Shown here: positions 51,523 through 63,087 of the stretch, piece by piece
Layout of the letters: every line of letters starts with the position of its first letter
Position numbering within the stretch: position 1 is the first letter of the stretch
Origin: Thermoanaerobaculia bacterium
Lineage (GTDB): Bacteria > Acidobacteriota > Thermoanaerobaculia > Multivoradales > Multivoraceae
Direction: 5' to 3'
Assembly (NCBI GenBank): GCA_022823665.1
Contig: JAJEHN010000024.1
Coordinates: 1 to 64,000 of the forward strand
DNA length: 64,000 bases
Made by a program: the position numbers and the translations under genes
The notes under the pieces: generated by a model
Told to the model about the DNA's origin: nothing
The model's input: only the letters and a program-made list of their open reading frames with translations
Database searches by the model: none

Positions 51523-53373
51523 GTGAGCCGATCCGCCGTTTCCTTCGTCGCGCTCCTCTGCGCCGGGCCCTTGCCGCAGGCGGTGCCGGCGGCGGCTCAG
51601 GAAACCGTCGCCGCTGCGCGTACCGACGGGGCGCCGGCGGTCGACCTGGCCGGGGACGAGATCGGGGTCGACGAAGTCGCGCGCGGCCAGACCGGCTACG
51701 GCCTGTCCGTGTTCGCGGGCAGCGAGCCGGAACGCTTCGGGGTCGAGGTCGTCGGCGTTCTGCGCGAGATGGACCCGGGCACGAGCTTCATCGTCGCCCG
51801 GTTGAGCGGCAAGGGGCTCGAGGAGTCGGGCGTCGTGGCCGGAATGAGCGGCAGCCCGGTTTACATCGACGACCGTCTGGCCGGCGCCGTGGCCTACTCC
51901 TGGGCGTTCACGAGCGAGGCTCTGGCGCTGATCACGCCGATCGCCGCGATGCGGCAGTTGAGTGCGCTCGACCCGGGCGAAGCGGCCGGCGGGTCGCTGG
52001 GGCTGTCCGCTCCGGGAGCATCCGCGCCGTTCGAGCGCTCGGTGCGGCAGATTCTCGAACCGCCGGAGGACGTGGCCGAGGCGGTCGGCGAAGTCGTGGC
52101 CGAGCAGCTCGGGGCTCTGCTGGCGCCGGCCGACTGGGGCGGCCGCGGCGCCTCGATCGCCACGCTGGGCTTCGGCGAGCCGGTCCGCCGGATGCTCGCC
52201 GCCGCTCCCGCCGGCCGCGCCGAGGCCTCCGACGCACCCGAACTCGGCGCGGGCAGCGCGGTCGCGGGCGTCCTGATCGACGGCGACCTGAAGCTCGCCG
52301 TCGGCGGCACGGTGACCCGCGTGGAGGACGGCGAAGTGCTGGCCATGGGCCACCCCTATCTCGGCGTGGGACCCCTGGGCGTGCCGATGGCGACCGTCGA
52401 GGTGGTCGGCGTCGTGCCCCGGCTCAACAGCTCGACCCGGCTCAGCAACATCGGACCCGTGGTCGGCGCCTTCGACCAGGACCGCTTCGCCGGGCTCAGG
52501 GGCACGCTCGGCGCCGAGGCGCGGACGATCCCGATGACGATCGAGGTCGAGACGCCGAACGGCGAGTCCCGCCGTTTCGACCTCCGGCTCGCCGACCTGC
52601 CCATCATGCTGCCGTCGCTGGTCGGCATTCCGACCATGCAGGCACTCGATTCGGCCTCGTACGGCGGCGGCGAGAGCAGCCTCGACATGACCGGCACCCT
52701 GCGGCTGCGAGGCCACGCCGAGGTGCCGCTGCGCCAGGTCTTCGACGGCTCGAACCCCGGCACGCGCGCCGCCTTCTACCTGATCGCACTGGTGGGCGCG
52801 CTGGTGAACTCGGACCACGAGGCCGTGGAGATCGAGGGCGTCGATCTGACCCTGAGACAGGGCCACTCTCCGCGCACGATCACGATCGAGCGGGCCCAGG
52901 CATCGTCCAGCCGTGTCCGCCCGGGCGATACGGTCCAGGTCGTTTTCGATCTGCGCCGGCATCGCGGCGACCGCTTCCAGGAGACGCTGGACGTGGTGGT
53001 GCCCGAGGACCGCCGCCCCGGCCGTTACTACCTCTTCGTGGGCGACGGCGTCAGCATCGACGCTGCCCGGCTTCAGCTTCAGCCAGCCAGGGCCTCCTCG
53101 CTCGAGGACGAGCTGAGTCTGCTGCGGTCCTTCAGGTCCCAGAGCCGGCTCGCGGCGCTCGGCGTCGTGCCGGCGCGCGGGCTGATTGTCGAAGGCCGGC
53201 CGATGCCCGACCTGCCGGCCACCGTGCGCTCGATCTGGCAGGCGTCGCCGCTGCAGGGCGAGCCGCGGGCCCTGAACCTGGCGATCGTCAGCGAGCACGG
53301 CCGCGATCTCGGCACGCCGCTCGACGGTCTGTTCCGGATCGACCTCCAGATCCTGCCGGGTACCGCGCCGTGA
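51523..53373 (+). CDS. Secreted SpoIVB-like (S55) peptidase-domain protein
   Basis: EVARGQTGYGLSVFAGSEPERFGVEVVGVL; GVVAGMSGSPVYIDDRLAGAVAYSWAF; LAMGHPYLGVG. Confidence 0.78.
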   Translation: MSRSAVSFVALLCAGPLPQAVPAAAQETVAAARTDGAPAVDLAGDEIGVDEVARGQTGYGLSVFAGSEPERFGVEVVGVLREMDPGTSFIVARLSGKGLEESGVVAGMSGSPVYIDDRLAGAVAYSWAFTSEALALITPIAAMRQLSALDPGEAAGGSLGLSAPGASAPFERSVRQILEPPEDVAEAVGEVVAEQLGALLAPADWGGRGASIATLGFGEPVRRMLAAAPAGRAEASDAPELGAGSAVAGVLIDGDLKLAVGGTVTRVEDGEVLAMGHPYLGVGPLGVPMATVEVVGVVPRLNSSTRLSNIGPVVGAFDQDRFAGLRGTLGAEARTIPMTIEVETPNGESRRFDLRLADLPIMLPSLVGIPTMQALDSASYGGGESSLDMTGTLRLRGHAEVPLRQVFDGSNPGTRAAFYLIALVGALVNSDHEAVEIEGVDLTLRQGHSPRTITIERAQASSSRVRPGDTVQVVFDLRRHRGDRFQETLDVVVPEDRRPGRYYLFVGDGVSIDAARLQLQPARASSLEDELSLLRSFRSQSRLAALGVVPARGLIVEGRPMPDLPATVRSIWQASPLQGEPRALNLAIVSEHGRDLGTPLDGLFRIDLQILPGTAP

Positions 53374-55661
53374 GGCCCCGGCACCGCACCGCCGCGGCTC
53401 TCGCCGCGGCGGCAAGCCTGCTGCTCAGCAGCGCCGGGATCACCGCCGCCTCGGAAGTCCAGATCTGGCGCGCCGACAGTCAGGCGGCCTTCCTTGCCGG
53501 CGAACTCGTCGATGTCAGCGTCGATCGCCTGGGAGTTCTGAGGCTGGCGCAGCGCGCGGAGCAGTTCGCCACCCTCACCGAGCCCTTCCTGTTCTCCTTC
53601 GCCGGTGCGAACGGCCGGTTCGCGGCCGGCACCGGGAACTCGGGCAAGGTGCTGGAGATAACCGCCAGTGCCGACGCCGGTTCGGTCGCGGAGCTCTTCG
53701 CCGCCGAGGAACCGGAGATCTTCGCGGTGTGGGTCGACGGCGACGGTGTCGTCTACGCCGGGTCGTCGCCGGACGGCAAGGTCTACCGCAAGCGCCCGGA
53801 CGGGGAAGTCGAGGTCGTGTTCGATCCGGAGGCGAAGTACATCTGGGCCCTTCTGGGCGACGGCGACGGCGGTCTGCTGGTGGGCACCGGTCCGGAAGGC
53901 AAGCTCCATCGAGTCGACCTCGGCAGCGGTGAGTCGACGCTCCTCTACGACAGCACGGACCTGCACATCCGCTCGCTCGCCAGGCGCGCGGACGGGACGC
54001 TGTTCGCGGGCACCGCGGGCGAGGGCCTCCTGCTCGAGATCGACGCCGCGGGTTCGGCCCGGACCCTCTACGACGCGGCCGGGCCGGAGGTGCTGGCGAT
54101 CGTTCAGGGTGACGAGGGCGCCTTCTACGCCACGGCGCTGGCCTCCGAGGCGAGCTTCGTCGACCTGAGCAGCGCGCGCAGGTCCACCTCCGGCAGCTCG
54201 TCGAGCAGCGGGAGCAGCGGCTCCGGCGGCACCGGTGGCAGTGCGGCGGAATCGAACAGCCAGACCACCCAGGTCACGTCCCAGGCGGGCGCGATCTCGG
54301 TCGGTAGCCGCGCCGCCTCGTTCAAGGGACCGCGCTCCGAGGTGCTGCGGATCGACGGCAGCGGCTCGGTCGAGTCGATCTGGAAGTTCGAGGCCGAAAC
54401 GGTGTACGCCCTGAGCTACCAACAGGGCAGGCTTTGGGTCGCCACCGGCCAGGAGGGCAAGCTGTTCAGCTACCAGAACGAGCAGATGGTGCTGGAGAAG
54501 GACCTCGACCAGGGCCAGATCGTCGGCCTCGCGGAGGGTCTCGCGGGTCCCGTCTTCGCGAGCACGAACGCGGCGGCCGTCTACGGCTTCGTCGGCGGCG
54601 GAGCCGCCGGGCTGGCGGAGCGCGGCACGGTCACCGCCAAGCCGCTCGACGCGTCGTCCGTGGCGAGCTTCGGCTCGATCCGCTGGCGCGGCCGCGCCGG
54701 CGACGGAGTCGAGGTCGCGCTCTCCGCGCGCAGCGGCATGAGCTCGACGCCGGACGAGACCTGGTCCGGGTGGACCACGGCCTCCGCGGCGCGGGAGGCG
54801 CCGCTCTCCGACCTGCCGCCGGGCCGGTACCTGCAGTGGCGGGCCGAACTCCGCGGCAGCGGCGACCGGACCCCCGAAGTCGTTGCGGTCGAGGTCACCT
54901 ACCGGCAGCACAACCGCAAGCCGGAGATCAAGAAACTGGACGTGCTGCCCGCGGGCACCATCCTTGTGCCGACGAACTTCAACCCGTCGAACCAGGCCTA
55001 CGAGCCGGCGCACCCGAACCGCGACCGCATCTTCACTGTCGTCGGCGACCCGGCGCAGACGCAACAGGGCTCGACGAAGACCCTGTGGAAGCTCGGCTAC
55101 CGGACCCTCCGCTGGGAAGCCGAGGACCCGAACAAGGACCGTCTCCGCTACCGGCTCTCCTTCGCCCGCGAGGCCGCTCTGGCGGCAGCCGGAGAAGGAG
55201 ACGACGGTTCCGACGCCTTGTGGCTCGAGGTGGCGGACGACCTGAAGGCGACGTTCCTCAGTTTCGATGCCACCGTCCTGCCGGACGGCGTCTACCGCTT
55301 CCGGGTGGAAGCGAGCGACCGTCTCGACAACGTCGCCGGCGAGGCGCTGGAGGCGGAGGAGATTTCGGCCGCGACGGTGGTCGACCACAGCCCGGCCCGC
55401 CTGGTCTCCGCGGCCCGTGACGGCGACCGGGTGACCGCGGTGGTCGAGGACGCCTGGAGCCCGTTGCGCGAGGCGGTGATCAGCGTCGACGCCGGCGAGT
55501 GGCGTTCCGCCCGGGTCGAGGACGGCCTCCTCGACAGCCAGCGCGAGACGCTCTCCATCCCGGTTCCGGCCGGGGCGAGCCTGCTGCTCCTGAGGCTGAC
55601 CGACGCCGCCCACAACGTGACCACGATCGACCTGTCGGGTCAGCTAGGCTCCGGCCGATGA
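53370..55661 (+). CDS. Secreted beta-propeller-like protein
   Basis: Repeated blocks such as VYAGSSPDGKVYRKRPDGEVEVVF, LLVGTGPEGKLHRVDLGSGE, LFAGTAGEGLLLEIDAAG, LWVATGQEGKLFSY; GTGA overlap with the S55 gene. Confidence 0.75.
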   Translation: MRPRHRTAAALAAAASLLLSSAGITAASEVQIWRADSQAAFLAGELVDVSVDRLGVLRLAQRAEQFATLTEPFLFSFAGANGRFAAGTGNSGKVLEITASADAGSVAELFAAEEPEIFAVWVDGDGVVYAGSSPDGKVYRKRPDGEVEVVFDPEAKYIWALLGDGDGGLLVGTGPEGKLHRVDLGSGESTLLYDSTDLHIRSLARRADGTLFAGTAGEGLLLEIDAAGSARTLYDAAGPEVLAIVQGDEGAFYATALASEASFVDLSSARRSTSGSSSSSGSSGSGGTGGSAAESNSQTTQVTSQAGAISVGSRAASFKGPRSEVLRIDGSGSVESIWKFEAETVYALSYQQGRLWVATGQEGKLFSYQNEQMVLEKDLDQGQIVGLAEGLAGPVFASTNAAAVYGFVGGGAAGLAERGTVTAKPLDASSVASFGSIRWRGRAGDGVEVALSARSGMSSTPDETWSGWTTASAAREAPLSDLPPGRYLQWRAELRGSGDRTPEVVAVEVTYRQHNRKPEIKKLDVLPAGTILVPTNFNPSNQAYEPAHPNRDRIFTVVGDPAQTQQGSTKTLWKLGYRTLRWEAEDPNKDRLRYRLSFAREAALAAAGEGDDGSDALWLEVADDLKATFLSFDATVLPDGVYRFRVEASDRLDNVAGEALEAEEISAATVVDHSPARLVSAARDGDRVTAVVEDAWSPLREAVISVDAGEWRSARVEDGLLDSQRETLSIPVPAGASLLLLRLTDAAHNVTTIDLSGQLGSGR

Positions 55662-56140
55662 GCCAGCGGATAGGCGTTTTCCCGGGTTCCTTCGACCCGG
55701 TCCACAACGGTCACGTCGACCTGATCGAACGCGCCCGTCGCCTCTTCGACGTGCTCTACATCGCCGTCCTCTACAACGAGCAGAAGCAGGCCCTGTTCTC
55801 CGTGGAGGAGCGGATCGAGCTTCTGCGGGACCTGGTCGGCGATTCCGGCGACTGCCGGGTCGAGAGCTTCAGCGGCCTCCTCGTCGACTACGCCCGCGAA
55901 CGGAACGCCACCGCCGTCGTCCGCGGCCTCCGCTCCGGCGCCGACTTCGACTACGAGCTGCCGATGACCCTGATGAACCGCCGCCTCGCCCCGGGCATCG
56001 ACACGATCTTCCTGCTGCCGGCGCCGGAGTGGATCTACCTCTCGAGCCGGCTGACCAAGGAAGTCGGCAGCCTCGACGGTGATCTGACGGGGGTCGTGCC
56101 GCCCGTCGTGCTGGAGGCGCTCCGGCGGAAGCTGGGCTGA
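55658..56140 (+). CDS. coaD: Phosphopantetheine adenylyltransferase
   Basis: RIGVFPGSFDPVHNGHVDLIERARRLFDVLYIAV; VVRGLRSGADFDYELPMTLMNRRLAP; YLSSRLTKEV. Confidence 0.96.
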   Translation: MSQRIGVFPGSFDPVHNGHVDLIERARRLFDVLYIAVLYNEQKQALFSVEERIELLRDLVGDSGDCRVESFSGLLVDYARERNATAVVRGLRSGADFDYELPMTLMNRRLAPGIDTIFLLPAPEWIYLSSRLTKEVGSLDGDLTGVVPPVVLEALRRKLG

Positions 56141-56165
56141 GGGGCCCGCGTCCCCTCCGACGCCC

Positions 56166-57890
56166 CTAGATCGACTTAGGGCCGACCTTTCCGGTCGAGG
56201 TGAGGTTCGTTCCCGTCAAGGGGTCGTGCACCGTGATCACGTACGAGTGTTCGCGCCTGCGGAGCTGCAGATCGGTCTCGTAGTAGAAGAGTTGGCCCGG
56301 CTGCGGTTCCTGGGCACCGGTGATCGGGACTTTCTCGAAGGACACTTCGGAGCGGTTGCCGCCTTCGTCCATCGCCGTCACCCGAACCTCGACCACGCTT
56401 AGCCACTCGCCGTCGACGGGCAGCAGCTGGATCTGGTCGAGGGGGATCGCCACCTCGACGTTCACCGACATCTTGCGGCGGCCGGCGCGAACCGGCTTGG
56501 AGAAGTGCACTTCTAGCGGTAGCGCGTCGGGCGGATCGCCGAACAGCAGCGCGGCCTTCGCCGTCATGTCGAGCTCGTGGTCGCGCGACATGTCCACGTA
56601 GCCTTCGCGCGTGCGAGCGTTCAGGTTGGCTCGGCCTACGAGTCGTACCGCGATCTGGTGGAACCTGTCGTCCTCGCGCCGTCGAGGTTCGAAGCCGAGC
56701 CAGTAGTACGAGCGGGTATCCGCCACCACGCTGGCCAGCGCCACGTCCCGCCGGAAGTTGACGAGCGGGACCCCGCCGGTCGAGCGTGCCAGCAGGTGCA
56801 GCGTGCTGTGCACGGTGTCTTCCCTTTCGAGCGCAGCGGCGGACGCGTCGGCAGGGTCGATTGCTGCGTTCGCGCGAAATCCCCTGGAGGCATCGCCCCC
56901 GAAGCCCCTCATGGGGCCCGGCACGTCCACCGGGTAGAGCGAGAAACCGATCAGGTTCGCCGTCGACACGAGCGGACCGTAGAGGTCATCCTCGCTCATG
57001 ATCCGGCGATCCCGCGGCAGGCCGCCGTCAGGCAGGTTTGCTCGCGTGTAGATCGCCACGGACCTGGGCCAGCCGCCGGCAAGCAGCAGCATCACCTTGC
57101 GGCCGGGCTGGCCGGAGAACTGGCGCATCGTTGCCATCGCCGCCAGCACCGAACTCTCCAGCTGGTTGGTCAAGCGCTGCCGGTAGGAGTGTTGGGCTCT
57201 GGAGAAGAGAGAGCGCAGGCTCCTGGAGGCCACGGGCTGGACGGCTTCGACATCCGCCCGCACTTGCCGGTCCGTATCGGCCAGACTCCGTGCGGTGAGC
57301 TGCTTCATGCCGCGGGTCGGCCGCTCGCGTGCACGCACCAACGCCTCATCCAACCCCGTCGAGGCCTTCGTCCAGCCGGTCAGCGTCTCTGCAGTCTTGC
57401 CGTCGAACGCGACGATGGCCACCCGGTCGACCGGACGCAGCGTCCTGAGGTCGTCCCTCAGGCGGTCGAGCACCCTGTTCCGGTCGCGCTTGATCGAGAA
57501 GAGGTCGTCGATGAAGATGAGGAAGTTCGTGCCCACCGGCGCGTTTGGGTCTACGCTCGGCACGGCGGCCATGTCGCCATCCCGGGCGCCGCGGGCGAGC
57601 CCGTCCTCGACCTCCGTGAAGTAGGCGATCGGCGTTGGCTCGCCGTCGACCAGGAGCTCGAAGTCCGACGGTTTCAGGCCCTGGATCCGGTTTCCCTGCC
57701 GGTCGGTGACGACGACCTCGACGTTCACCACGCGAACGTCGATCGTCTCCGAGAACACCTCCGGGATCTCCACCTCCTGGCCCGGTGCCGGGACGGCCGT
57801 CCACACGAAAGCGGCGAAGAGCCAAGCGGAGCCGGCCTGACGGCTGACAGACCCGCGCACCCACGACTGGAGGGTTCGCCGGGACTTCAC
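56166..57890 (-). CDS. VWFA-related acidobacterial-type protein, secreted
   Basis: VFSETIDVRVVNVEVVVTDRQGNRIQGLKPSDFELLVDGEPTPIAYFTEVE; FLIFIDDLFSIKRDRNRVLDRL; start taken at GTG 57890. Confidence 0.83.
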   Translation of the reverse strand: MKSRRTLQSWVRGSVSRQAGSAWLFAAFVWTAVPAPGQEVEIPEVFSETIDVRVVNVEVVVTDRQGNRIQGLKPSDFELLVDGEPTPIAYFTEVEDGLARGARDGDMAAVPSVDPNAPVGTNFLIFIDDLFSIKRDRNRVLDRLRDDLRTLRPVDRVAIVAFDGKTAETLTGWTKASTGLDEALVRARERPTRGMKQLTARSLADTDRQVRADVEAVQPVASRSLRSLFSRAQHSYRQRLTNQLESSVLAAMATMRQFSGQPGRKVMLLLAGGWPRSVAIYTRANLPDGGLPRDRRIMSEDDLYGPLVSTANLIGFSLYPVDVPGPMRGFGGDASRGFRANAAIDPADASAAALEREDTVHSTLHLLARSTGGVPLVNFRRDVALASVVADTRSYYWLGFEPRRREDDRFHQIAVRLVGRANLNARTREGYVDMSRDHELDMTAKAALLFGDPPDALPLEVHFSKPVRAGRRKMSVNVEVAIPLDQIQLLPVDGEWLSVVEVRVTAMDEGGNRSEVSFEKVPITGAQEPQPGQLFYYETDLQLRRREHSYVITVHDPLTGTNLTSTGKVGPKSI

Positions 57891-57904
57891 CGTGGTCGCC
57901 GCTG

Positions 57905-58959
<1,055 letters not shown>

Positions 58960-58963
<4 letters not shown>

Positions 58964-60837
58964 CTCTGGTTCGACTCTCCGGTCATCCGTTCGATCCGGT
59001 GGAGGATTTCGTCCCGCGTGAAGGGCTTGCCTTCGACCTTCGAGTAGGTCTCGATGTCCTTCAGGTAGCGGGCCCGCAGCAGCAGGGCAAGTTGACCCAG
59101 GTTCATCTCCGGCACCAGGACCCGCTCGAAGCGGTCGAGCACGTCACCCAGGTTGCGGGGGAAGGGGTTGATGTGCCACAGGTGGGCGCGGCTGACCGTG
59201 AGGCCGTCGGCCCGGGCCTGGTTCACGGCGCCGGTGATCGCGCCCAGGGTGCTGCCCCAGCCGAGCACGAGGAGCTTGCCGCTCTGCGGCCCTTCCACCT
59301 CCAGGTCGGGGATGTCGTTGACGATCCGGGCCACCTTCTCGGCGCGGAGGCGCACCATGTGGTCGTGGTTCTCCGGCTCGTAGTTCACGTTGCCGGTGAC
59401 GTCCTCCTTCTCGAGCCCGCCGATCCGGTGCTCGAGGCCGGGCGTGCCGGGGATGGCCCACGGCCGGGCGAGCGTCTGCTCGTCGCGCATGTAGGGCATG
59501 AAGCCCTCGGCGTTCTGGTGGAAGTCGACCCGGAGATCGGGAAGCTCCTCGACCTGGGGGATGCGCCACGGCTCGGCGCCGTTCGCGATGTAGCCGTCGG
59601 AGAGCAGGATGACGGGCGTCATGTAGGCCGTCGCCATGCGAACCGCCTCGAGCGCGGTGTCGAAGCAGTTGGCGGGCGAGGACGCGGCGATCACCGGCAC
59701 CGGCGACTCGTTGTTCCGCCCGAACATGACCTGCAGCAGGTCCGCCTGCTCGGTCTTCGTGGGCAGGCCGGTCGAGGGTCCGCCGCGCTGGATGTCGCAG
59801 ATGACGAGCGGCAGCTCGACCATGACCGCCAGGTTGATCCCCTCCGCCTTGAGCGCGATCCCGGGACCACTCGAACAACTGACGCCGAGGTTGCCGCCGA
59901 AGGACGCGCCGATGGCGGCGCAGACGGCGGCGATCTCGTCCTCCGCCTGGTAGGTGGTGACGCCGAAGTGCTTGTAGGTCGCCAGTTCGTGGAGCACGTC
60001 GCTGGCGGGCGTGATCGGGTAGGCGCCGAGGAACAGGGGCAGGCCGCTGCGGCGGCTGGCGGCGACCAGGCCGATGGCGAGCGCCGAGTTGCCGTGGATG
60101 CTGCGGTAGGTGCCGGGCTCGAGCTTGGCCGGCTCCACGTCGTACCGCACCTGGAAGGCGTCGGTGATGTCGCAGAAGTTCCAGCCCGCCTTCATCACCT
60201 TGACGTTGGCCTCGGCGATCTCGGGCCGGCGCCGGAACTTGACCCGGAGCCAGTCGATCGTCGGTTCGAGGGGCCGGCTGAACAGCCAGTAGATCATCCC
60301 CAGGGCGAGGAAGTTCTTGCACCGGTCCTTGGAACGGACGTCGAGTTCGCTCTCTTCCAGTGCCCGCCGGGTCATCGTCGTCAGGGCGACCCGGTACAGC
60401 CGGAAGGCGTTCAGGCTGTCGTCCTCGAGCGGGTTCGACTCGTAGCCGGCGCGCTTCAGATTCCGCGGCGTGAACTCGTCCGTGTTGACGATGATCACGC
60501 CGTTGTCGCGCAGGTCGCGGAGGTTCGCCTTGAGCGCCGCCGGGTTCATCGCGACGAGCACGTCCGGCGCGTCGCCGGGCGTGTGGATGTCGTGGTCGGC
60601 GATGCGGACCTGGAACGCGGAGACGCCCGGCAGCGTCCCCGCCGGCGCCCGGATCTCGGCCGGGAAGTCGGGCAGCGTCGAGAGGTCGTTGCCGATCAGC
60701 GCCGACGTGTTCGTGAACTGCGTGCCCGTGAGCTGCATGCCGTCGCCGGAGTCGCCGGCGAAGCGAATGACGACATCGGAGACGGTTGCTTCAGCGGCTT
60801 TGCCGGCATCCGTCTGCCCTGCGATCGGGAGGGTCAT
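58960..60837 (-). CDS. korA: 2-oxoacid:ferredoxin oxidoreductase, fused gamma-alpha subunit
   Basis: N-terminal gamma domain VIRFAGDSGDGMQLTGTQFTNTSAL; alpha FLGAYPITPASDVLHELATYKHFGVTTYQAEDEIAAVCAAIGASFGGNLGVSCSSGPGIALKAEGINLAVMVELPLVICDIQRGGPSTGLPTKTEQADLLQVMFGRN. Confidence 0.94.
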
Positions 60838-60976
60838 GGTGGTTCCTGGGATGTGGCAGCCGGACGCTATCGGGGGCGAAACTCTGCCCGCCGCCGCGTC
60901 AGCGGGCTCCGTCCGCGGGACAGTCTGGTGGCAGATAGTACCATGACGCTGCCCCGCGCATCGGCGAGAACCTCAG

Positions 60977-63079
60977 GTGCCCAGTCGCGAGAAAGAAGCG
61001 AGCCGAAGCAGGCCATGGCGGCGAGCCGTCTGGCTGTCTGCGGCCGCTCTCACGCTAACGCTCTCGATCGTCACGGTGTCGCTGGATGCGCCTCTGGCGC
61101 TCGACTTGCTCGCGTGGACCCTGATCACGGTCATCGGGGGTGCGGTGGGTTGGGCTCTCTTCGTCTGGCTGCAACGCCGGTTGCTGTGGCGGGTGGGCCG
61201 GCGACTCGCCTTCAGCTACATGCTGCTGGGTCTGCTGCCGTTCCTGCTCAGCCTGGTGCTGGTCATCGTCGCCGCCTACCTGCTGTCCGGCTCCTTTCTG
61301 GGCCATCTCTACCGCGACGCGGCGATCGGTCTCCACGAGGAGCTCGAAGCGGTGTCCGGCTTCCTTCTCCAGCCTCTCGAAATGGGGCTGCTGGATCCCT
61401 CCGCCCTGCCTGCCGCGCAGGGCGGCGCCGCGCTGGCGTACTACCAGGGAGGCGCCCTCGCGGGCGGGGATCCAAGGGCCCCGGCGTCCTTCCCGGCGTG
61501 GCTGGAGACGGACGGGGCGACGGACGGGCAGCGGCGCCGGAGCCGGGTTCCGCCGCTGGTCGTCCTGCCCGACGGTTCGGCCACCCTGGCAGCAGTGTTT
61601 CGCCGGGGGACCGCGGCGGTCATCGCGTTCTACGACCCGGCGGCCGGTGGGCCACTGGCGCGGGAGCTGAGCCGCCGAAGCGACGTCTGGACGCAGCTCC
61701 GCGGCCCGGGGGAGACGGGCGGCACGGGTTGGACGGTCCAGATCCCCGGCGGCGCGCAGTTCGTCCTGCAGCCTCTGGCGCGGACTCAGGGAAGCGCAGA
61801 GCGCGAGGAGTTCTTCGAGTCCCTGAACGCCAGTTTTCCCTTGAGCATCGTCGGCGTCGAGATGGCCGGACCGCTCCATGCGTTCGCCGACGGCGCGCCG
61901 GTCTCGCCACCGGTTCCGGTGTCACTGGCGGCGACCCAGCGAATCGTCTTCCGCCATCTCTTCTCGCCTTCGAGCCAGGTGGACACGCTGGGCTGGATCT
62001 TCTTCATCATTCCGGCCTTCCTTCTCTTCGACGTCTTCATCTCGGCCACCATCATGGCCATGTTCATGATCCTTGGGCTCAGCCGCGCCGTGAACCGGTT
62101 GAGCGCGGCCACCGGGGCCGTGCAGGCGGGGGACTTCTCGGCCCGCATTCCGGTGCGGCGCAAGGATCAGCTCGGCGCTCTTCAGCGGTCGTTCAACGAG
62201 ATGGCGGCGGGTCTCGAGCGCCTGATCGCCGAGCGCACGGCCCGGCGGGCCCTGGAGCGGGAGCTCGAGTTCGCCCGCGAGGTCCAGAAGAACCTGATTC
62301 CGGGCCAGGGACTGCAGGTGGAGGGGGTCGAGTTCGCCACCTTCTTCGAGCCGTCGGCGGCGATCGGCGGCGACTACTTCGACATCCTCGAGCTCCCCGG
62401 CGAATGGGAAGGCGACAGGGGCCGGCTCGGCGTCGTCATCGCGGACGTGGCCGGGCACGGTCTCTCGGCCGGCCTCCGCATGGCGATGCTCAAGGCCGGC
62501 CTGTTGACCCTGGTGGGGGAGGGCAAGCCGGCGCGGCAACTGCTTCCCGCTCTGGACGGGCTGGTGCGCAAGGCGAGCAGCCGCAGCGCGGAACGTGCTT
62601 CCGCGGCGCCCGGTGACCGCGACCGTGTGTTCGTCACGGCGAGTCTCTCCCTGATCGACGTCTCGACCGGCGTGGTCGAACTGACGAACGCCGGCCATCC
62701 TCCCGCCTACCTGCTGCGGAACGGCGAGATCGAGGAGATTCTGCTTGCCGGGTCTCCGCTCGGCGCGCTCGGCGCGGACTACGGTTTCCGGCGGTTCGAG
62801 CTCGAGCCCGGCGACGTCATGGTCTGGCTCTCGGACGGCTTCATCGAGGCTGCGGACAAAGGCGGCGAGGTCTTCGGCTACGAGCGCACGATCGACTCGC
62901 TCAAGGGCTCTGCCGACAGCGCCATGGAAGTGCGGGACCGCATTCTCGGGGACATCCGCAGCTACACCGAAGGCGTGGGCGCCGAGGACGATCTCACCCT
63001 GGTCGTCATGCGCTACCAGCCGGAGGCCGCGACCTCCGAGACTCCCGCCGACGAGTTGCTGCGGGCGGCCGGCGGCTGA
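60977..63079 (+). CDS. Membrane RsbU/SpoIIE-type PP2C phosphatase with HAMP domain
   Basis: N-terminal TMs, HAMP-like RAVNRLSAATGAVQAGDFSARIPVRRKDQLGALQRSFNEMA; FEPSAAIGGDYFDILEL; GVVIADVAGHGLSAGLRMAMLKA; TNAGHPPAYLL; LVWLSDG-type motif. Confidence 0.92.
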   Translation: MPSREKEASRSRPWRRAVWLSAAALTLTLSIVTVSLDAPLALDLLAWTLITVIGGAVGWALFVWLQRRLLWRVGRRLAFSYMLLGLLPFLLSLVLVIVAAYLLSGSFLGHLYRDAAIGLHEELEAVSGFLLQPLEMGLLDPSALPAAQGGAALAYYQGGALAGGDPRAPASFPAWLETDGATDGQRRRSRVPPLVVLPDGSATLAAVFRRGTAAVIAFYDPAAGGPLARELSRRSDVWTQLRGPGETGGTGWTVQIPGGAQFVLQPLARTQGSAEREEFFESLNASFPLSIVGVEMAGPLHAFADGAPVSPPVPVSLAATQRIVFRHLFSPSSQVDTLGWIFFIIPAFLLFDVFISATIMAMFMILGLSRAVNRLSAATGAVQAGDFSARIPVRRKDQLGALQRSFNEMAAGLERLIAERTARRALERELEFAREVQKNLIPGQGLQVEGVEFATFFEPSAAIGGDYFDILELPGEWEGDRGRLGVVIADVAGHGLSAGLRMAMLKAGLLTLVGEGKPARQLLPALDGLVRKASSRSAERASAAPGDRDRVFVTASLSLIDVSTGVVELTNAGHPPAYLLRNGEIEEILLAGSPLGALGADYGFRRFELEPGDVMVWLSDGFIEAADKGGEVFGYERTIDSLKGSADSAMEVRDRILGDIRSYTEGVGAEDDLTLVVMRYQPEAATSETPADELLRAAGG

Positions 63080-63087
63080 GGAGAAGG

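Noticed and set aside
58999-62616. 1205-aa plus-strand ORF
   Set aside because: Runs antisense to korA and out of frame across the RsbU-type phosphatase gene; Gly/Ala/Arg/Pro-rich composition typical of shadow frames in high-GC DNA.
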